DNA of 64,000 bases, taken from the NCBI RefSeq assembly GCF_001649575.2, contig NC_051453.1, positions 14,480,562 through 14,544,561 of the forward strand. Reading direction: 5' to 3'. The translations under genes and the position numbers were made by a program. Of the stretch, positions 12,449 to 24,200 are shown piece by piece (within the stretch, counting starts at the first letter, position 1; every line of letters starts with the position of its first letter). Source of the stretch: Kryptolebias marmoratus. Taxonomy: Eukaryota; Chordata; Actinopteri; Cyprinodontiformes; Rivulidae. Below the pieces are notes generated by a model. That model made no database searches and had not been told where the DNA came from. It was given only the letters and a program-made list of their open reading frames with translations.

Positions 12449-14544
12449 GTCTCTCTTTGAAGAAACCAACTCAGACTTTCCTATTTAGCCTTGTGTGTCT
12501 TCATTAATTTTCATCTAATTTCCTTTGAATTGTTTTAAATCTCTGTGGCAACAACTACTTTGTCCCACTGGAGGCCTCCTTTCCGTGTCTCTTTCTTGCA
12601 TCTGTTTTCTTGTATTGCAATAAAACCTCATGTTCTTTCCATCTATTTATCTCACTGTGCATGTTTTTCACGTGGATCCTTTTCTCTCCCCCACCATCCA
12701 TCTCTTTCTTTTTCTCTCGGCCCCTCTCTCATCTCCTGCTCCTCTCTTGCATCATGCACTTTCAAACAGCTTGTGTTCAGCTCAACCCCAACTTCAAACA
12801 TACATTTAAAAGAACCAAAATCATCTCATGTTAGGGAAAAAAAATGGGAAAGAAAAAGCCCCCCCCCTCCTCTCGAGTCCTATTTGCCCAGCCCTGCCAC
12901 ACTTTCTCTCCCTCCCTCATTCAATCCGGCCCCTCCGTCTGTCCCTCCCCATCCAAAATGTTGTTTGTTTATCATCATTGGAGCATTCTTGCTCCAGGTT
13001 GTTGCATCAGATTCAGCAGCCTGACTAGCACAAATGTATATGCGCTTGTGTACGCATGCGTGCGCAGTGGTCTATTTCTGATTTCACACGGAGTTGGTTC
13101 GTGCCCATGGCTGATCCCTGAAGACAGCTGTTGGCTGCAGACTCTATAGCCGCCTCACAGCATGGCAACATGAAGGTAACACCGCTTTCTGTACAGGACT
13201 AACTTGAAAGGCTTTACTCTCTCACAGCAGGAGCCTCATCCTTCTATCCATCCATCCACCCATCCCTTTTCTCTCAGCTCACAGACTCTAATACAGGGCC
13301 TTTAAATAATTGCACACAAAAGTCCACCAGTGCGGAGGAACACGAAGCCAGGGCTCAGTAAATTTAACCTCTTCATTGCACATCGGCGTATTCTTTAATA
13401 AAAACGAGCCAAGATAGTGATCATATTGTGGGTGTGAGCCTCTTTGTCTATTTAAACTAGCTGTATTGTAAAATATCAGATAAAAGACAGCTTTCCAGTG
13501 GCATGTGTAGATCAACAAGCTTTATCTTTAAGGGGACTCTATTAGATGAATGTTTTCCAAGTGACAAAGGCAAAAAACAAAGGAGAATGATTCTTACTTA
13601 AGGCAGATCTGAGGTTAGGTTTCTTTGTTGCTCAGTTTTACTTGAAAAACTGCATGATTTCCAAGCATTGTTGTGTGTGTGTGAAGTGGGATACTGGTCC
13701 TCGACTGCATTTTGATACTCACACTGTTTACTGGTGTGTTGAGAATGCTGACTCTGACACAGGATTCAGTTGTTTCAGTAAACAATATATTAGGAGAGCA
13801 GTCACAGAGCCCCCTCTGTTGATCCAGCATGAGGTGAAGCAAGCAAAGCAACTCAACAAAGGAAGTTACACTTAATGCGAGGTGGTTTGTCTTTTTCGTA
13901 TCACAAACAATAGGAAAAGCACACAACCACTTTGCACTTACAAAACATCTTTATGTGGAGGCATTTGAAAAACTAACATAAAAGTAACACTCGCCCACCA
14001 AACACTGCAAGCTAAGACCATGTGGAGCATCTATATATGGCACAAGTCCGCTGCACCATCAATAGTCGAGCTGCACTTTTCACCATCTCACCTGCCAAGT
14101 GTAGGTTGCTATGGAACTGGGTGCTAGGACTTGGCATTGCCTCAGCTCCCACTGATAACTATATGAAGAAGGTTGGTGGATGGAGCCGAGCTCACAGCTT
14201 GAGTCCTGTTCATGCAGATGGCTACTTTCGCTGGCGTATGGGTAGGGGTTTATGTGCAAAGCCAATACATATTTATGTGTTTAAAGCACATTTGTGGTGG
14301 GAGGCTCCCGTGGATTTGAAAACAAGAGTTTGACTCGGAGCCTAAGTGAGTATCAGGGGGGCTATAAAGGGCATTGGCTTAAGGAGGATGAGGATTCCTA
14401 TTCATCTGGCTTATAGCTTAGAGTGCTTTTATCTTTATCACTGGAACTTCAGCACAAATGCACAATACATATATTATGTGAATGGGACCAGGCTGTTCCT
14501 TTTATTTTGGAAATATTTACAAAAAAGACAGACGTATAACAAGA

Positions 14545-14636
14545 AGTTTTTGTTTGTTTGATTTTTAAATCTAGGTAATACTGTCAAATGTTACCAAAAG
14601 TCACTTTTTTTTTCTTGTGAAGTCACCGTTGTAAGT
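14545..14636 (+). promoter_or_regulatory. Candidate pseudo-exon with acceptor and GTAAGT donor
   Basis: A T-rich tract (TTTTTGTTTGTTTGATTTTT) leads to AAATCTAG ending at 14574, itself followed by GTAATA. A full-match donor GTAAGT begins at 14631. Together they frame a 56-nt segment, 14575-14630. Spliced after a phase 0 exon it would shift the frame, with a TAA reached at the donor junction if read on. It could be a second weak recursive site, a poison exon, or chance; there is no protein similarity. Confidence 0.2.
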
Positions 14637-14870
14637 AGTATGTAGAGTGTGGCATGTAAAATAAGTGCTCTTAATTTGGAAAAAGTAAAATACCTCTTTA
14701 GAATCTAATAATAAATGTGCCAATTTGCAATCAAGGTGGTTTAAATCCTTAATATAGAAGAACCACAAAGGACTTTGCAGACTTTGATTGCAATGGTGTA
14801 ATAATGGAGTGTACTCTGCTCCCTTAGTACGTCCATATTGACCATGCACTGTATACAGTACAAGGCCACA

Positions 14871-14938
14871 ACTAATCAAATTCTCTCTTTCTCTCCCCTA
14901 TGCCATTGCCTGTGGTGCATCTCCAACATCAGGTAAGA
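14871..14938 (+). promoter_or_regulatory. Candidate recursive splice site (3'ss fused to 5'ss)
   Basis: ACTAAT at 14871-14876 is a branch-point-like motif. It is followed by TTCTCTCTTTCTCTCCCC and a further AG-free stretch. The first AG after the branch point is at 14931-14932, in CATCAG, and is followed at once by GTAAGA, giving CAG|GTAAGA. An acceptor joined with no exon to a near-consensus donor is the defining layout of a recursive splice site, known in very long introns of Drosophila and of vertebrate neuronal genes. The branch-to-AG distance (57 nt) is longer than usual and the last 25 nt before the AG are only moderately pyrimidine-rich. A possible downstream donor defining an RS-exon is GTATAT at 15041. 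It may equally be an unused cryptic site. Confidence 0.4.
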
Positions 14939-15997
14939 AATTGTTTTATCATTCCACCAATCAATACTAATATGGCCCATAGCTAGTCTCACACCAATGC
15001 CTTCTACAGTCATAGATTTAGATGTGTGCAAATGGCAGAAGTATATATATTTCTTTTACTCCAGACACCAACAATATTATCAGAGCCTGGGTGGAGTAGC
15101 ACAATAAATCCACCTCCTCTCCTTTGTTTGGATCTTTTATCAAGACTGATACTTCCCATGTAATGAAAGCTATTTGGCAAGAGCTGTCACTATGTGGCGT
15201 TCTGGGAGGGAACAAAAGATGCTCTGGTTCATGGTGAAAACAGCTCAGTGCTAGAGTCAGGGCTGCTGGTCTGCCGCCCCTGATGTGTGGTGTGGCTCCC
15301 CGCAGCACTCAGCACTCCTGTGACAGCTCCCCCCAGTTTATGACAAATGGTGGGGCGCAAAGCGGGCTAACAGGGAGGTAATGGCTGTTTGTTCATTAGT
15401 AGGCCAGGTCACTGTGGGCTCAGGACCAGACTTGGGCTGCTCTTCGTTTCTTGTTTCAGGGCTGATGGACGGATGCACCACTCTTGTTATTCTTTACAAT
15501 GAACCCATATCAGAGATGTATCATGGGAATGGGAATAGTGCGATACAACTCCTGCATTTCTTTTTGCATGTTAAAGGTGGTATGTCAAAATCATTGTGTG
15601 ACCTGTTACCTCCTGACATTTTCTCACTGACATTTTTTTTCAATGAATGTTTTCCTAAACAAGTCAAGAATCAAGACCTGTATTAGTACACTTAATGAAG
15701 TACACAGCATAGACAGTAAATACTTGCATGATGCACAACTTTGACAAGGCAGTGTTATTGCAAATTGTAAATGTAGAAAACTGTGTATTGTGTAGACCTG
15801 CCAGGGCTTGGCTGTGTTCATTGGCCAGTTGTAAACTAGTTGCCACATTTTATGAGTATTTGATGGCCACTTTCACAAAATGGTTCAAAGATATGGCTGT
15901 GAAGATGAGACCCTCTTTCAGCCATTTTTGGTTGTTCACTCGTTGTTGATCCAAGTTTGTGTGTTAAGCAACATTAGTCTGGCACTATGGAACCATC

Positions 15998-16045
15998 ACA
16001 GTGCATGCAGCACCTTTGGTTTGTACAAAGTGCTGCATGCACTGT
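15998..16045. repeat. Perfect 16-bp inverted repeat (hairpin)
   Basis: ACAGTGCATGCAGCAC (15998-16013) and GTGCTGCATGCACTGT (16030-16045) are exact inverse copies. Allowing one bulged C, TTTG/CAAA adds four pairs, leaving the loop GTTTGTA. At 48 nt it is shorter than a typical pre-miRNA. It may be a small foldback element or a remnant of one. Confidence 0.75.
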
Positions 16046-17894
16046 CCCTGACTTCACACTTACTTGCCAACTCAAACCTGTGACTACATTCATTGCCAGC
16101 TCTGAAACATCACAGTGGTAAATCAGCTCCAACACCCCATTCCATCTCAGTCATTTCACACTTGACATCGATGCAGGAAAGGGCATCTCAATCCTGGCTT
16201 GAAAGTGTTGTGTGAAAGAGGCTTATGCCTCATCAAGCTTGATCTAATTAGGCATCTTGTGTGACAGTCAAAATTATATTTTATTACACAAATTTCAAAC
16301 ATTTATTTTAGTCATGTTTGCTAGCGAGCTAGTGTTGGTGTCTATGCTGACAATGTATCCTCTTCCCTCTAGCTGAACATTGATTGGTGCCCCATCGGTG
16401 ATTGAGGCTAAACTGTATGGCATTCCAAGCTCAGCTTTCACGAGTGCCCTATTGAGCCATTTTAAACCTAACTGTGCAGACAAAAAAAAAAACAACTGTA
16501 CCAAATTATGCAATATGAGACACAGCTGAAGATTCGTATTCATGATTAGCTGGCAATAGAGAAATCCTTGTATTTGAAATACTGTCTTCTATTTAGTCCA
16601 ATTTTTCTACGCTGACACTGAAAAACATTGAAACTCCTCTGTAGCTTATCCTTACAATCAGCTGGCAAGCTTGGCATTGTCCCTATCCATCTTTTCTGTC
16701 CTTTATTTGCTCAGTTTCAACTCCCAACTCCACCCCCCTCCTTTTTTATTGTAGTCACTCAGAGTCTCTCTCTCTCCATCCTAACTAAGGGCTCTCAGAG
16801 GGCCTCAGCCAAACTGCTGGTCCTGTCTGTCTATTAATAAATGGCACTAACTACCTGCCCCTTCAGGGACTATTCATTTTAAAGATGAACTACCTTAAAG
16901 TACAACACAATGCCATCTCATTTTTACTGCTTCCTCATTACTGCTCAGGGCGGCTCAAGACTCATCACTGACCCTCCTTCTCCACCCCCTTACCCCACCA
17001 TGTTGCTATCGTTCCATCCTGCTTTAACCACTTCTTTTCCTCACTGGTCTTATGAGATAAAAAAACCTATCAGTACATCCTCTGCTAAATCAATAGCAAA
17101 TATAAACTAGTTATTATGATGAAAAATCTAAGAAAGCTACCTTTTTTTCAATAGGCAGATGCCTAATTTAGCAAAACTCCCATCAACTCAGCAGTTTGGC
17201 CTTTCAATAGTCAGAGACCCAATTCCCAGCCCTGTAAATGCACTTAACAGCAATTGTGATGATAGATCTAGGCACTCAAGTTAAATGTTTTATACTTATA
17301 CAATTACCATAATAATAAAGTTTATTGTGAGTGGCGTGCTATGCGGTACCATGGGTGTTTCATTCATTGCAATTACTGTTATAAACACGCTGCAGTGAGT
17401 GTGAATCTGCACAATAAGCTGCTCTGGCCAATTTAGAGTGATCCATGATGGTGGCACGTTGCTGGCTTGCTCCATCGTTTACAGGATAACATATAGAGCT
17501 GGTCTTGACTTTAATTGCTCTTATGCTAACTAATCCCCAATATACCAGTAACTAATTCACAGTGGACAGCTATTATCTAGGTCAAAGAGATTACTAAAAC
17601 TAAAAAAATTACCTAGAGGAAATAAATAATGAAATGAATGAAATTATAATTTTGATGAGCCCCTTTTGCTTTTACAATACAATATTTCAACAAGGTTTTT
17701 CTCACTTTAACTTTTTTTTTTTGTTTCAATTTTTTAGAAGATGAATCAGAATTCATGAAATCTTTGCGCCCATCTTCCCCTGTGTCTGAATGTCAAAATA
17801 TTTGTTCCGGCATTGTTTTAGAACCCTGGCAAACGGGTGAAGGGAAGGTTTGAAGTTGTAGAGGAACAGCCTCATTATACCCAGCAAGCTGCAC

Positions 17895-18120
17895 AGCTAT
17901 TCCGTATGAAGTGGAGATAAAAGCAAGAGGAAAGCTGAGAGCAAGAAGAAATAAAGAACATGGGGAAAAGCGAATGAAGGGGGGGGAGATGGAACTTGAA
18001 GGAATGGAAGTCTGGAAAGAAAAGGAGGCTGGATCAAAGGGATGAGGGGAAGAAGAGAGGAGAGGAGGAAGGGAAGCACCATGTGTTTCTAAAAAAAGAA
18101 GCAAAATACAAAATGAAAGA
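17895..18120. repeat. Purine-rich block
   Basis: A strongly A/G-biased plus strand (GAAGGGGGGGGAGATGG, GAAGAAGAGAGGAGAGGAGG). The overlapping minus-strand ORFs rich in Ser, Pro and Leu are artefacts of this bias. Confidence 0.6.
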
Positions 18121-18614
18121 GATCAAATTATAGCAAGTGATAGAGACTCCACCGGTGCGACTGGTTTATCAGCTGAGCTTAATGGTTTAAAGTCTCTGTC
18201 TCTCACTCTTTCTTTCTGAAGTCCCAAAGACAATTTCAAATTACTCCACGCTGATATGGCTAATGTTAATTAAAAACTGAATGCTCTGGACCATATTGTA
18301 TGCTCGTGTTTGAAGCATCAGACATTTCTTTCTTTATTCTTTTACTTCTCATTTAATAAGGTCTGAACATATTTACATATATTTTACTGTATATACAGTG
18401 TATGCTACCAACACACCTGAGTCTGTTCTTATCTTGTGTACGTGTCATGTGTTTTAGGAGACGATCTCAGTGCAGGCATAACATTCCCTCACATTCTGCA
18501 AACATCAAAATGTTCTACATAGTATAAAAATAGTTTCTGTAAAAATAAAATACAATAAAACATTTTTTCAATGTGTTAAACACTTGTTTTTATAAAGCAG
18601 AGGGTTATAAGGCA

Positions 18615-19162
18615 TTAAAGCAATAGTTCAGATCTTTTAAAGTGGTGTTCCCTGGAAAGATTAGGAACAATTTATATTTCATCTGCTCTTTTAACTGCAT
18701 CAGTTTGAGAAAATTGTTTATTTCTAAATGAATTGACAAGCTAAAGGCTTGTCCAAGCAGGCCAAGGCCAACTCAAATTGTTGCCATCTTAAAACAACTC
18801 CAATTTCAAAAAATTCTGTGCAGTTCATGCAAATGATATTTTTTTCTGGTGCAAGTTTTTCATTACATAATTATTTTAACAAATAATGGTATGAGATTCC
18901 TGCAAGAAATGTCCCAAACCTGCTAGCTACTGCTATTTGAGCTTGCAAATCACTGTAGAATATTATTGAAACTGTATAGGTTTATAAAGTAGTGTTTGCG
19001 TGAATTGCTATGAAGTGGAGATTAATCCCCTTTCAATTTTTGTCCCATTTGAACTAACCATTAGCTCGTCAAATCAGGCAGAATTAAACCCTGTTTCTCA
19101 GATCTGAATTTACTCAAAGGTCTGTCTACAACAGGTAATATCTAGGTCTAAAATTGCTTTAA
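18615..19162 (+). mobile_element. TTAA-type MITE, family R1, copy 2 (complete)
   Basis: This 548-bp element starts TTAAAGCAAT AGTTCAGATC and ends ATTGCTTTAA, giving a perfect 10-bp terminal inverted repeat that extends imperfectly for about 15 bp more. TTAA at both ends suggests a piggyBac-type TTAA target, but the superfamily is my inference. Internal blocks (AAACAACTCCAATTTC, GAGCTTGCAAATCA) match copies 1 and 3. There is no transposase. Confidence 0.7.
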
Positions 19163-22100
19163 CATCTTAATCATACTAACATCTTTGTAATGATAGTAGA
19201 CCACTTCAGACCACCTATCATGCCTTCATTAGGACCTTTTTTTAAAATAACTAATGTAATCATAGAGCTTTTCCTTTCTGGGTGTCTGTATGTACCTGTG
19301 CATGTGTGTTTGTAAGTAAAGAAGTTCCAGTCACACATTATTGAGTCACAGTTGTTGCTCAGTGCTCCCTGTTTAGAAGCAACAGCAGGCAGGCTTCTAA
19401 CTCACTACAGTAAATCCTCTATTCTCAACATCTATGCACGCATGCTTTTAAGAAGGAATTAATGCAAAACACGCATCAGAACAGCTCACACACAGTCACT
19501 AATTCAAAAGCTTCAAAGCATGTGGACAGACACATACATAGACACACACAGGCTTCCCTCCCTTGTAGTTGGGTTACATCTACACACAGCTCAGCATCCT
19601 TCAAAGTCCAGGCTCCACTAGGTTTGTTTTATTGCTGTCTTTTCTGTCTGAAAAAAAAGAAGCTGAACTACAGGGAGAACAAAAATCCCTGTTTTTGTAT
19701 TTAGATGTGTCAATCACAATTCCTCAATTAGACATCTGGCACGGCTGTGGCTAAAATACGGAATTTATAAGTGGCTGTTGCAAATGCATAATCTTTTTGA
19801 TCTTATCTTGTGTTTATAGTTTGCTATCTTGCTTGCAATGCACTGAAAGAATTCTAACAAAATGAGTTACGAGTCAAAGAGGAAAAACAGGATAATGAAC
19901 CCAAAGCCTTTAAGCCAGGACTGGAATTGCTGTTACACTGTTATATTGGCATGAATGTGTGGCTGAGTGAAAACTGTGTTTGAAGCTTCCCACCATAAGG
20001 GATGATTTGACACCGCTAAAAGCTTTTTCGACACACCAGTGTGACTATAGCTACCATCGCCGCCTGTCTTGACATTCTATCATGTTTGTATCCCACCACA
20101 TTGAATATGCAATCAAATCGCTCCCCTAGCAGATGAAATGGCATCCAGTTGACTCTCATATCCACCACATGCATGATGTGAAGGTTTCTCGTTGTGAGTG
20201 TGTATGTGTGATGAGGGGGTTGTATCAACCCCAGGGATCTGGTCTGTGATGAAACATTCAAGAGGAGTTGCCAGAGGAGTGTATTCAACACAAGGCTGTA
20301 AAATGAAGCTCTGGAAAGGCAATCTCCACTCGCAGAGAACTATTGCTTTCATTACCGCCGTAGCTCTGCTCATCAAAGGCAGTATTTTGTTTCAAATAAA
20401 TGTTATGTCTTGATTCTTCAATAATGGGACAGTCTAAATGGTCATTTGCATACCCTTTGCATGCTGGCTGTGCACACAAAATGCTGGAGAAGACATCGCA
20501 AGATGCTTTTTGTTTCCTTCTGAAACTGTAATACATTATAAAACATGGAGCTTGCACTGTATGTTTAGCACCCATATGTTAAATGAAGATAAATAGATTG
20601 CATTAATTGTACAGTTTCTCGGCAAAAGCCAGTGATTTATGCCACTGTTTGCTGATTCAGACCTTTCCCTGATTTATGAGCACTTTTACAGCTGATAATT
20701 CTCAGCATATACTTTGTCCATTGTGAGGCGCCGCACAGAGAAATTGTTTAAACTAAATCGGTGTTTGTGTGTGAGCCTAGAGCCCACGGGCAGTGAACAG
20801 AAACGGAAGGTCCACGGATGTGTGATTGTAGAAGTGAGTGAGGTGGCATTTGTTTAGCTAATCAGGCAAATGAGTGCCATAAAGCAAGCTGAAGGCATTG
20901 TGGTGAAATCACAGAGTAAAACCCCCATCCCTCCTTGGGAATATACAAATTCATCGGACTCACATCCTGCACATAACATTTCAGCAATTAAACAGTGACT
21001 GATGCCTTGACTGATCAAGGGTATGGGGGCAAGGTGAAAGCAAATGAACAGTGTCACACTACTTTATGGTTCCTGTCTCATAGATCTCCTCTCTGTTTTT
21101 GTCTACAGGGCTCCAGTGCATTTTGAAACCATCAACCACTGATCAGTGTTTATTTTTTTCTGACAAGTGACCCCTAGTGGCTGTGCAGCATCTCTACCTG
21201 TTGCCAATGAATTTATGTTTTTATTATGGTTGCAAAAGTTTGATTTGCACATTATTAACATCCTTTAGATTGGATTTCAGGATGCTGGCTGGAAGAGGGT
21301 ACGATTTACTCTAACAACACAAATTTATTTTTAATTAAATGTGTGTAAGGAGAAAGGCAAGAAACTGTGTATACAGTAGACGATGCTATATTTTCACAAA
21401 GCATTTACAGGTGGTGAATATTATCCATGGTGTTTATCAATTTACAAGTATGTGTGTTTCTACGTTTGGCCTTCTGCCTGTCACACACACATCAAACCTC
21501 AAAGGACAGATGCAGGTTAATCAGAAACGCTGCTCTAATTTAGAGTTTCACAGCCTGTCACACCCATCGTTCTTACCGCTCGGGTCTGCCTACCATCCTC
21601 CGCTTTGTGTCTTCTCTGTACCTGGTTGCTCAGCAGTAATGGAGAAAACTGCCGTGTAATAGACTTTTTTTTGTCACATCCACTGGTGTCAAAGCAGCAT
21701 TGGTTCCCTGTGACATGGCTATTGATTCCTGATTGGGCCTTGCTCACTAGGGAGGTTAGAGAGATGGGGAAATAGATGGAAGTGTGGCTGCAGGGTTGCC
21801 AAAAAAAAGGAAGGCTGAAGGGTAAGGGGCAGGCCAGCATAGAGCTTTTCAGAAACAGGGTTACGGTTAGTTCTGCATTGTTATGGAAGGAGATTACTCA
21901 TGATTACAATTCTTTATAGATAGTCTTTTCTTTGCCCTACATATCACTGCCTCAGTTTTTTATCTATTCTTCACTTTTGTTCATTTTTTCTTCTCATGCC
22001 CTTTGTTCTTCAGTGCTGCTGTATTTTGCTTCAGTGGACTATCAAAAAGAGGGTCAGAACTCAGGTCAGGTTTATAAAAGCATTAAACAGACAGGAAACA

Positions 22101-23397
22101 TTACCCTTGCATTATAGGGTCTGGCTGGACTTCATTACCACAATTAGACTGAGTTGCTGGTAGCCAGCTTAATGGGCGAAAGCTTATCCCATTTTCAATG
22201 TGTATTCTTTTTTAATTTCTTTTACCAATATATAATATGAAAGCACAAAATGCTGCAAGGTTCCATTAGACACCCTGTTCTAAATCAGTATATTGCTGAT
22301 GCCATGTTCACTGCCCAAGCACAATCTAGGAAAAATGACTCTAACAGGAGAACAGAGCCAGACTGGTATGCAATCAAATGTTGCTGCTGGAAAAGTTAAA
22401 AACTCAAACACTCACCTTTCCTTCTTTATTTCTCCTTTTTTCTTTAGATGCTGGGACAATTAGGTTGCGAAAAAAAAGTTTCAGACAATAGCCTTGACTT
22501 TAAAATAAATAAATAATCGTAGCTAAGCCTAATCTAATACTCTGTGTGAAAGCCTGTCAGAGGAATGGGGGCTCAGCGGGGAAATATTGTGCATGTGAAA
22601 GGCCATTGGAGGATTAGAGGAAAAGGCCAGACAGGCAGAGAGACAGAGAGAGTCAAACATAATAAAGACTGTGCAGCTGTTCAAAAGAGGACAAGGAGGG
22701 GAGGACAAAACAGGAAGGAAGGAGCAGGAGAATAAGTGGGGTATTGGAGGATAATTGAAGAGTGTATTTGTAGGAATTAACAATTTTTTGAGTTGCACAT
22801 GAACAAAAACAGAAAGAGAGAGAGAGAAAAATGACACAAGTGACTATTTCCAAAAGATTTACTTTTTTTGTCATGTTATTTTAGAGTTAGACAGCGTACT
22901 TTAGTTTCGATAATGGCAAAATTATGAGCAGCTGGCCTCCCCATGCACACAAAGCTAAATCTGCGCCCCCACATGGAGGCAGATACTGTACGTTTTACAG
23001 GTTTGTTGGAGCTCTGTGAGTGAGTTGGCAGGGTCAGAGGCTCAACTCCCTGTTGTTGGGAACTATTGTTAATTCACAGAGAGTGCACCTGATTGCTTTC
23101 AGCGCACCAGTTGTGGCCTTGAGTGATGATTTAAAAAAAAAAAAAAAGGAAAAAAAAAGACCTCTTTTCCATTTTGGGGACTTTAAGCTCTTAGGCTTGT
23201 TAATTCCCAGGAGGGCAGTGTGGAGCTAAAGAGGTAAAGAAAGCAAATAGGTGAGTGGAGCCACTTTGACTCACATTGTTTAAAACTGGACAGGAGCATG
23301 GCTTCTCTGGCCTCACTTTGAGTTACTATAATCTCTGCTACTGACTTGCTAGGTGACTTTTCAGATCAGTTGTTAGTGTACAACTGATTTATTATCT
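19163..23397. other. Intronic DNA
   Basis: A low-repeat stretch at about 19980-20720 could be conserved noncoding DNA. Acceptor-like sites end at 21108 (CTCTGTTTTTGTCTACAG) and 22447 (CTCCTTTTTTCTTTAG), but neither is followed by a recognisable exon and donor. A purine-rich block lies at about 22545-22840 and poly-A/G-rich sequence at about 23130-23160. Confidence 0.45.
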
Positions 23398-24200
23398 ACC
23401 GCTGCCAAAGGCAAAGGCTGAGTGATAATGTTTCTGCCTTTGTCTGTGTGTGTGCATGCATGTGTTCATTTGTCTGTACCGTTAGCAAAATATCTTGTGA
23501 ACCAATGAACAGATTTTAATGAAACTTTCAGAAATTAATCATTGGATGCACATCTACAACTGATTAACTTCTGGAGTCACCTAAATTTAGTATGGCCACC
23601 ACAGCTAATAAACATGAGCCAAGAGAGAAATGACTCTAACTCAGTCGGTTTTACAGATATTGAGCTAAAACTTGGCATGAATATAGCTGAGAGTCATTCC
23701 CAGCACATACTCTATATACTACACAATGTGCTACATCTTTGCTTAAAATGTTGGAATTAACTATTAGAATTGATCTGTTTACCTGTTTGCAAAATATATA
23801 TTAACAAACACAAAAATTGGTATAAGTCAGTCCATTTTACAGATATTGAGCTAGATTTTGTGTGGTAGTAGCTGACAGTCACTCACAACACATACTCTAA
23901 GTCAGTGGTGCCCCATCCTAGTCCTTGAGAGCCACTCTCCTGTATGCTTTAGATGTTTCCCTGCTCTTCAGCAGGTCTTTAAGTTCTGCAGAAGCCTGTT
24001 TATCACTCATTCATTCAAGTCAGGTGTTTCAAAGCAGAGCAACACCTAAAACATGCAGGGTAGTGGCCCTCCAGGACCATTCTTGGGCACCACTGCTTCA
24101 GTTACTAACAGGTCACACAAGATTTTGCAATATTGCTCAAGATCACACATAATGCCACAATGTTTGTCCAACACAGCTAAAAATCTTTCATTTCCAAACA
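23398..24200 (+). repeat. Family R2, copy B (split by a MITE)
   Basis: It starts CGCTGCCAAAGGCAAAGGC, then TCTGCCTTTGTCTGTGTG, ATGTGTTCATTTGTCTGTACC, GATTTTAATGAAACTTTCAG, CATCTACAACTGATTAACTT and two rounds of an ACAGATATTGAGCTA block at about 23.65 and 23.84 kb. This suggests a partial internal duplication. The hAT-like MITE at 23903-24095 interrupts it, and R2-like sequence resumes afterwards (AGATTTTGCAATATTGC). Confidence 0.65.
23903..24095. mobile_element. hAT-like palindromic MITE
   Basis: This 193-bp element has long terminal inverted repeats. The left end CAGTGGTGCCCCATCCTAGTCC and right end GGACCATTCTTGGGCACCACTG are inverse copies with mismatches, as are the inner blocks CTGTATGCTTTAGATGTTTCC and the ACCTAAAACATGCAGGGTAG arm. 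It matches a very common teleost repeat that begins CAGTGGTCCCCAACCCTGGTCC. Flanking octamers CTCTAAGT and CTTCAGTT are at best a decayed target duplication. It is noncoding. Confidence 0.8.

Larger units (their letters stand above)
11671..18614. other. Intronic DNA
   Basis: It contains a short AAT microsatellite (12421-12448), a C/T-rich block (about 12640-12960) that generates overlapping false ORFs, the candidate splice signals at 14.5-15.0 kb, a perfect hairpin at 15998-16045 and a purine-rich block at about 17895-18120. No protein-coding exon was recognised. Confidence 0.5.

Noticed and set aside
12545..13024. 159-codon Ser/Pro-rich plus-strand ORF and overlapping ORFs
   Set aside because: Product of a pyrimidine-rich block that is open in all three plus frames.
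21080..21180. Acceptor-like TGTTTTTGTCTACAG at 21108
   Set aside because: No downstream donor or recognisable peptide.
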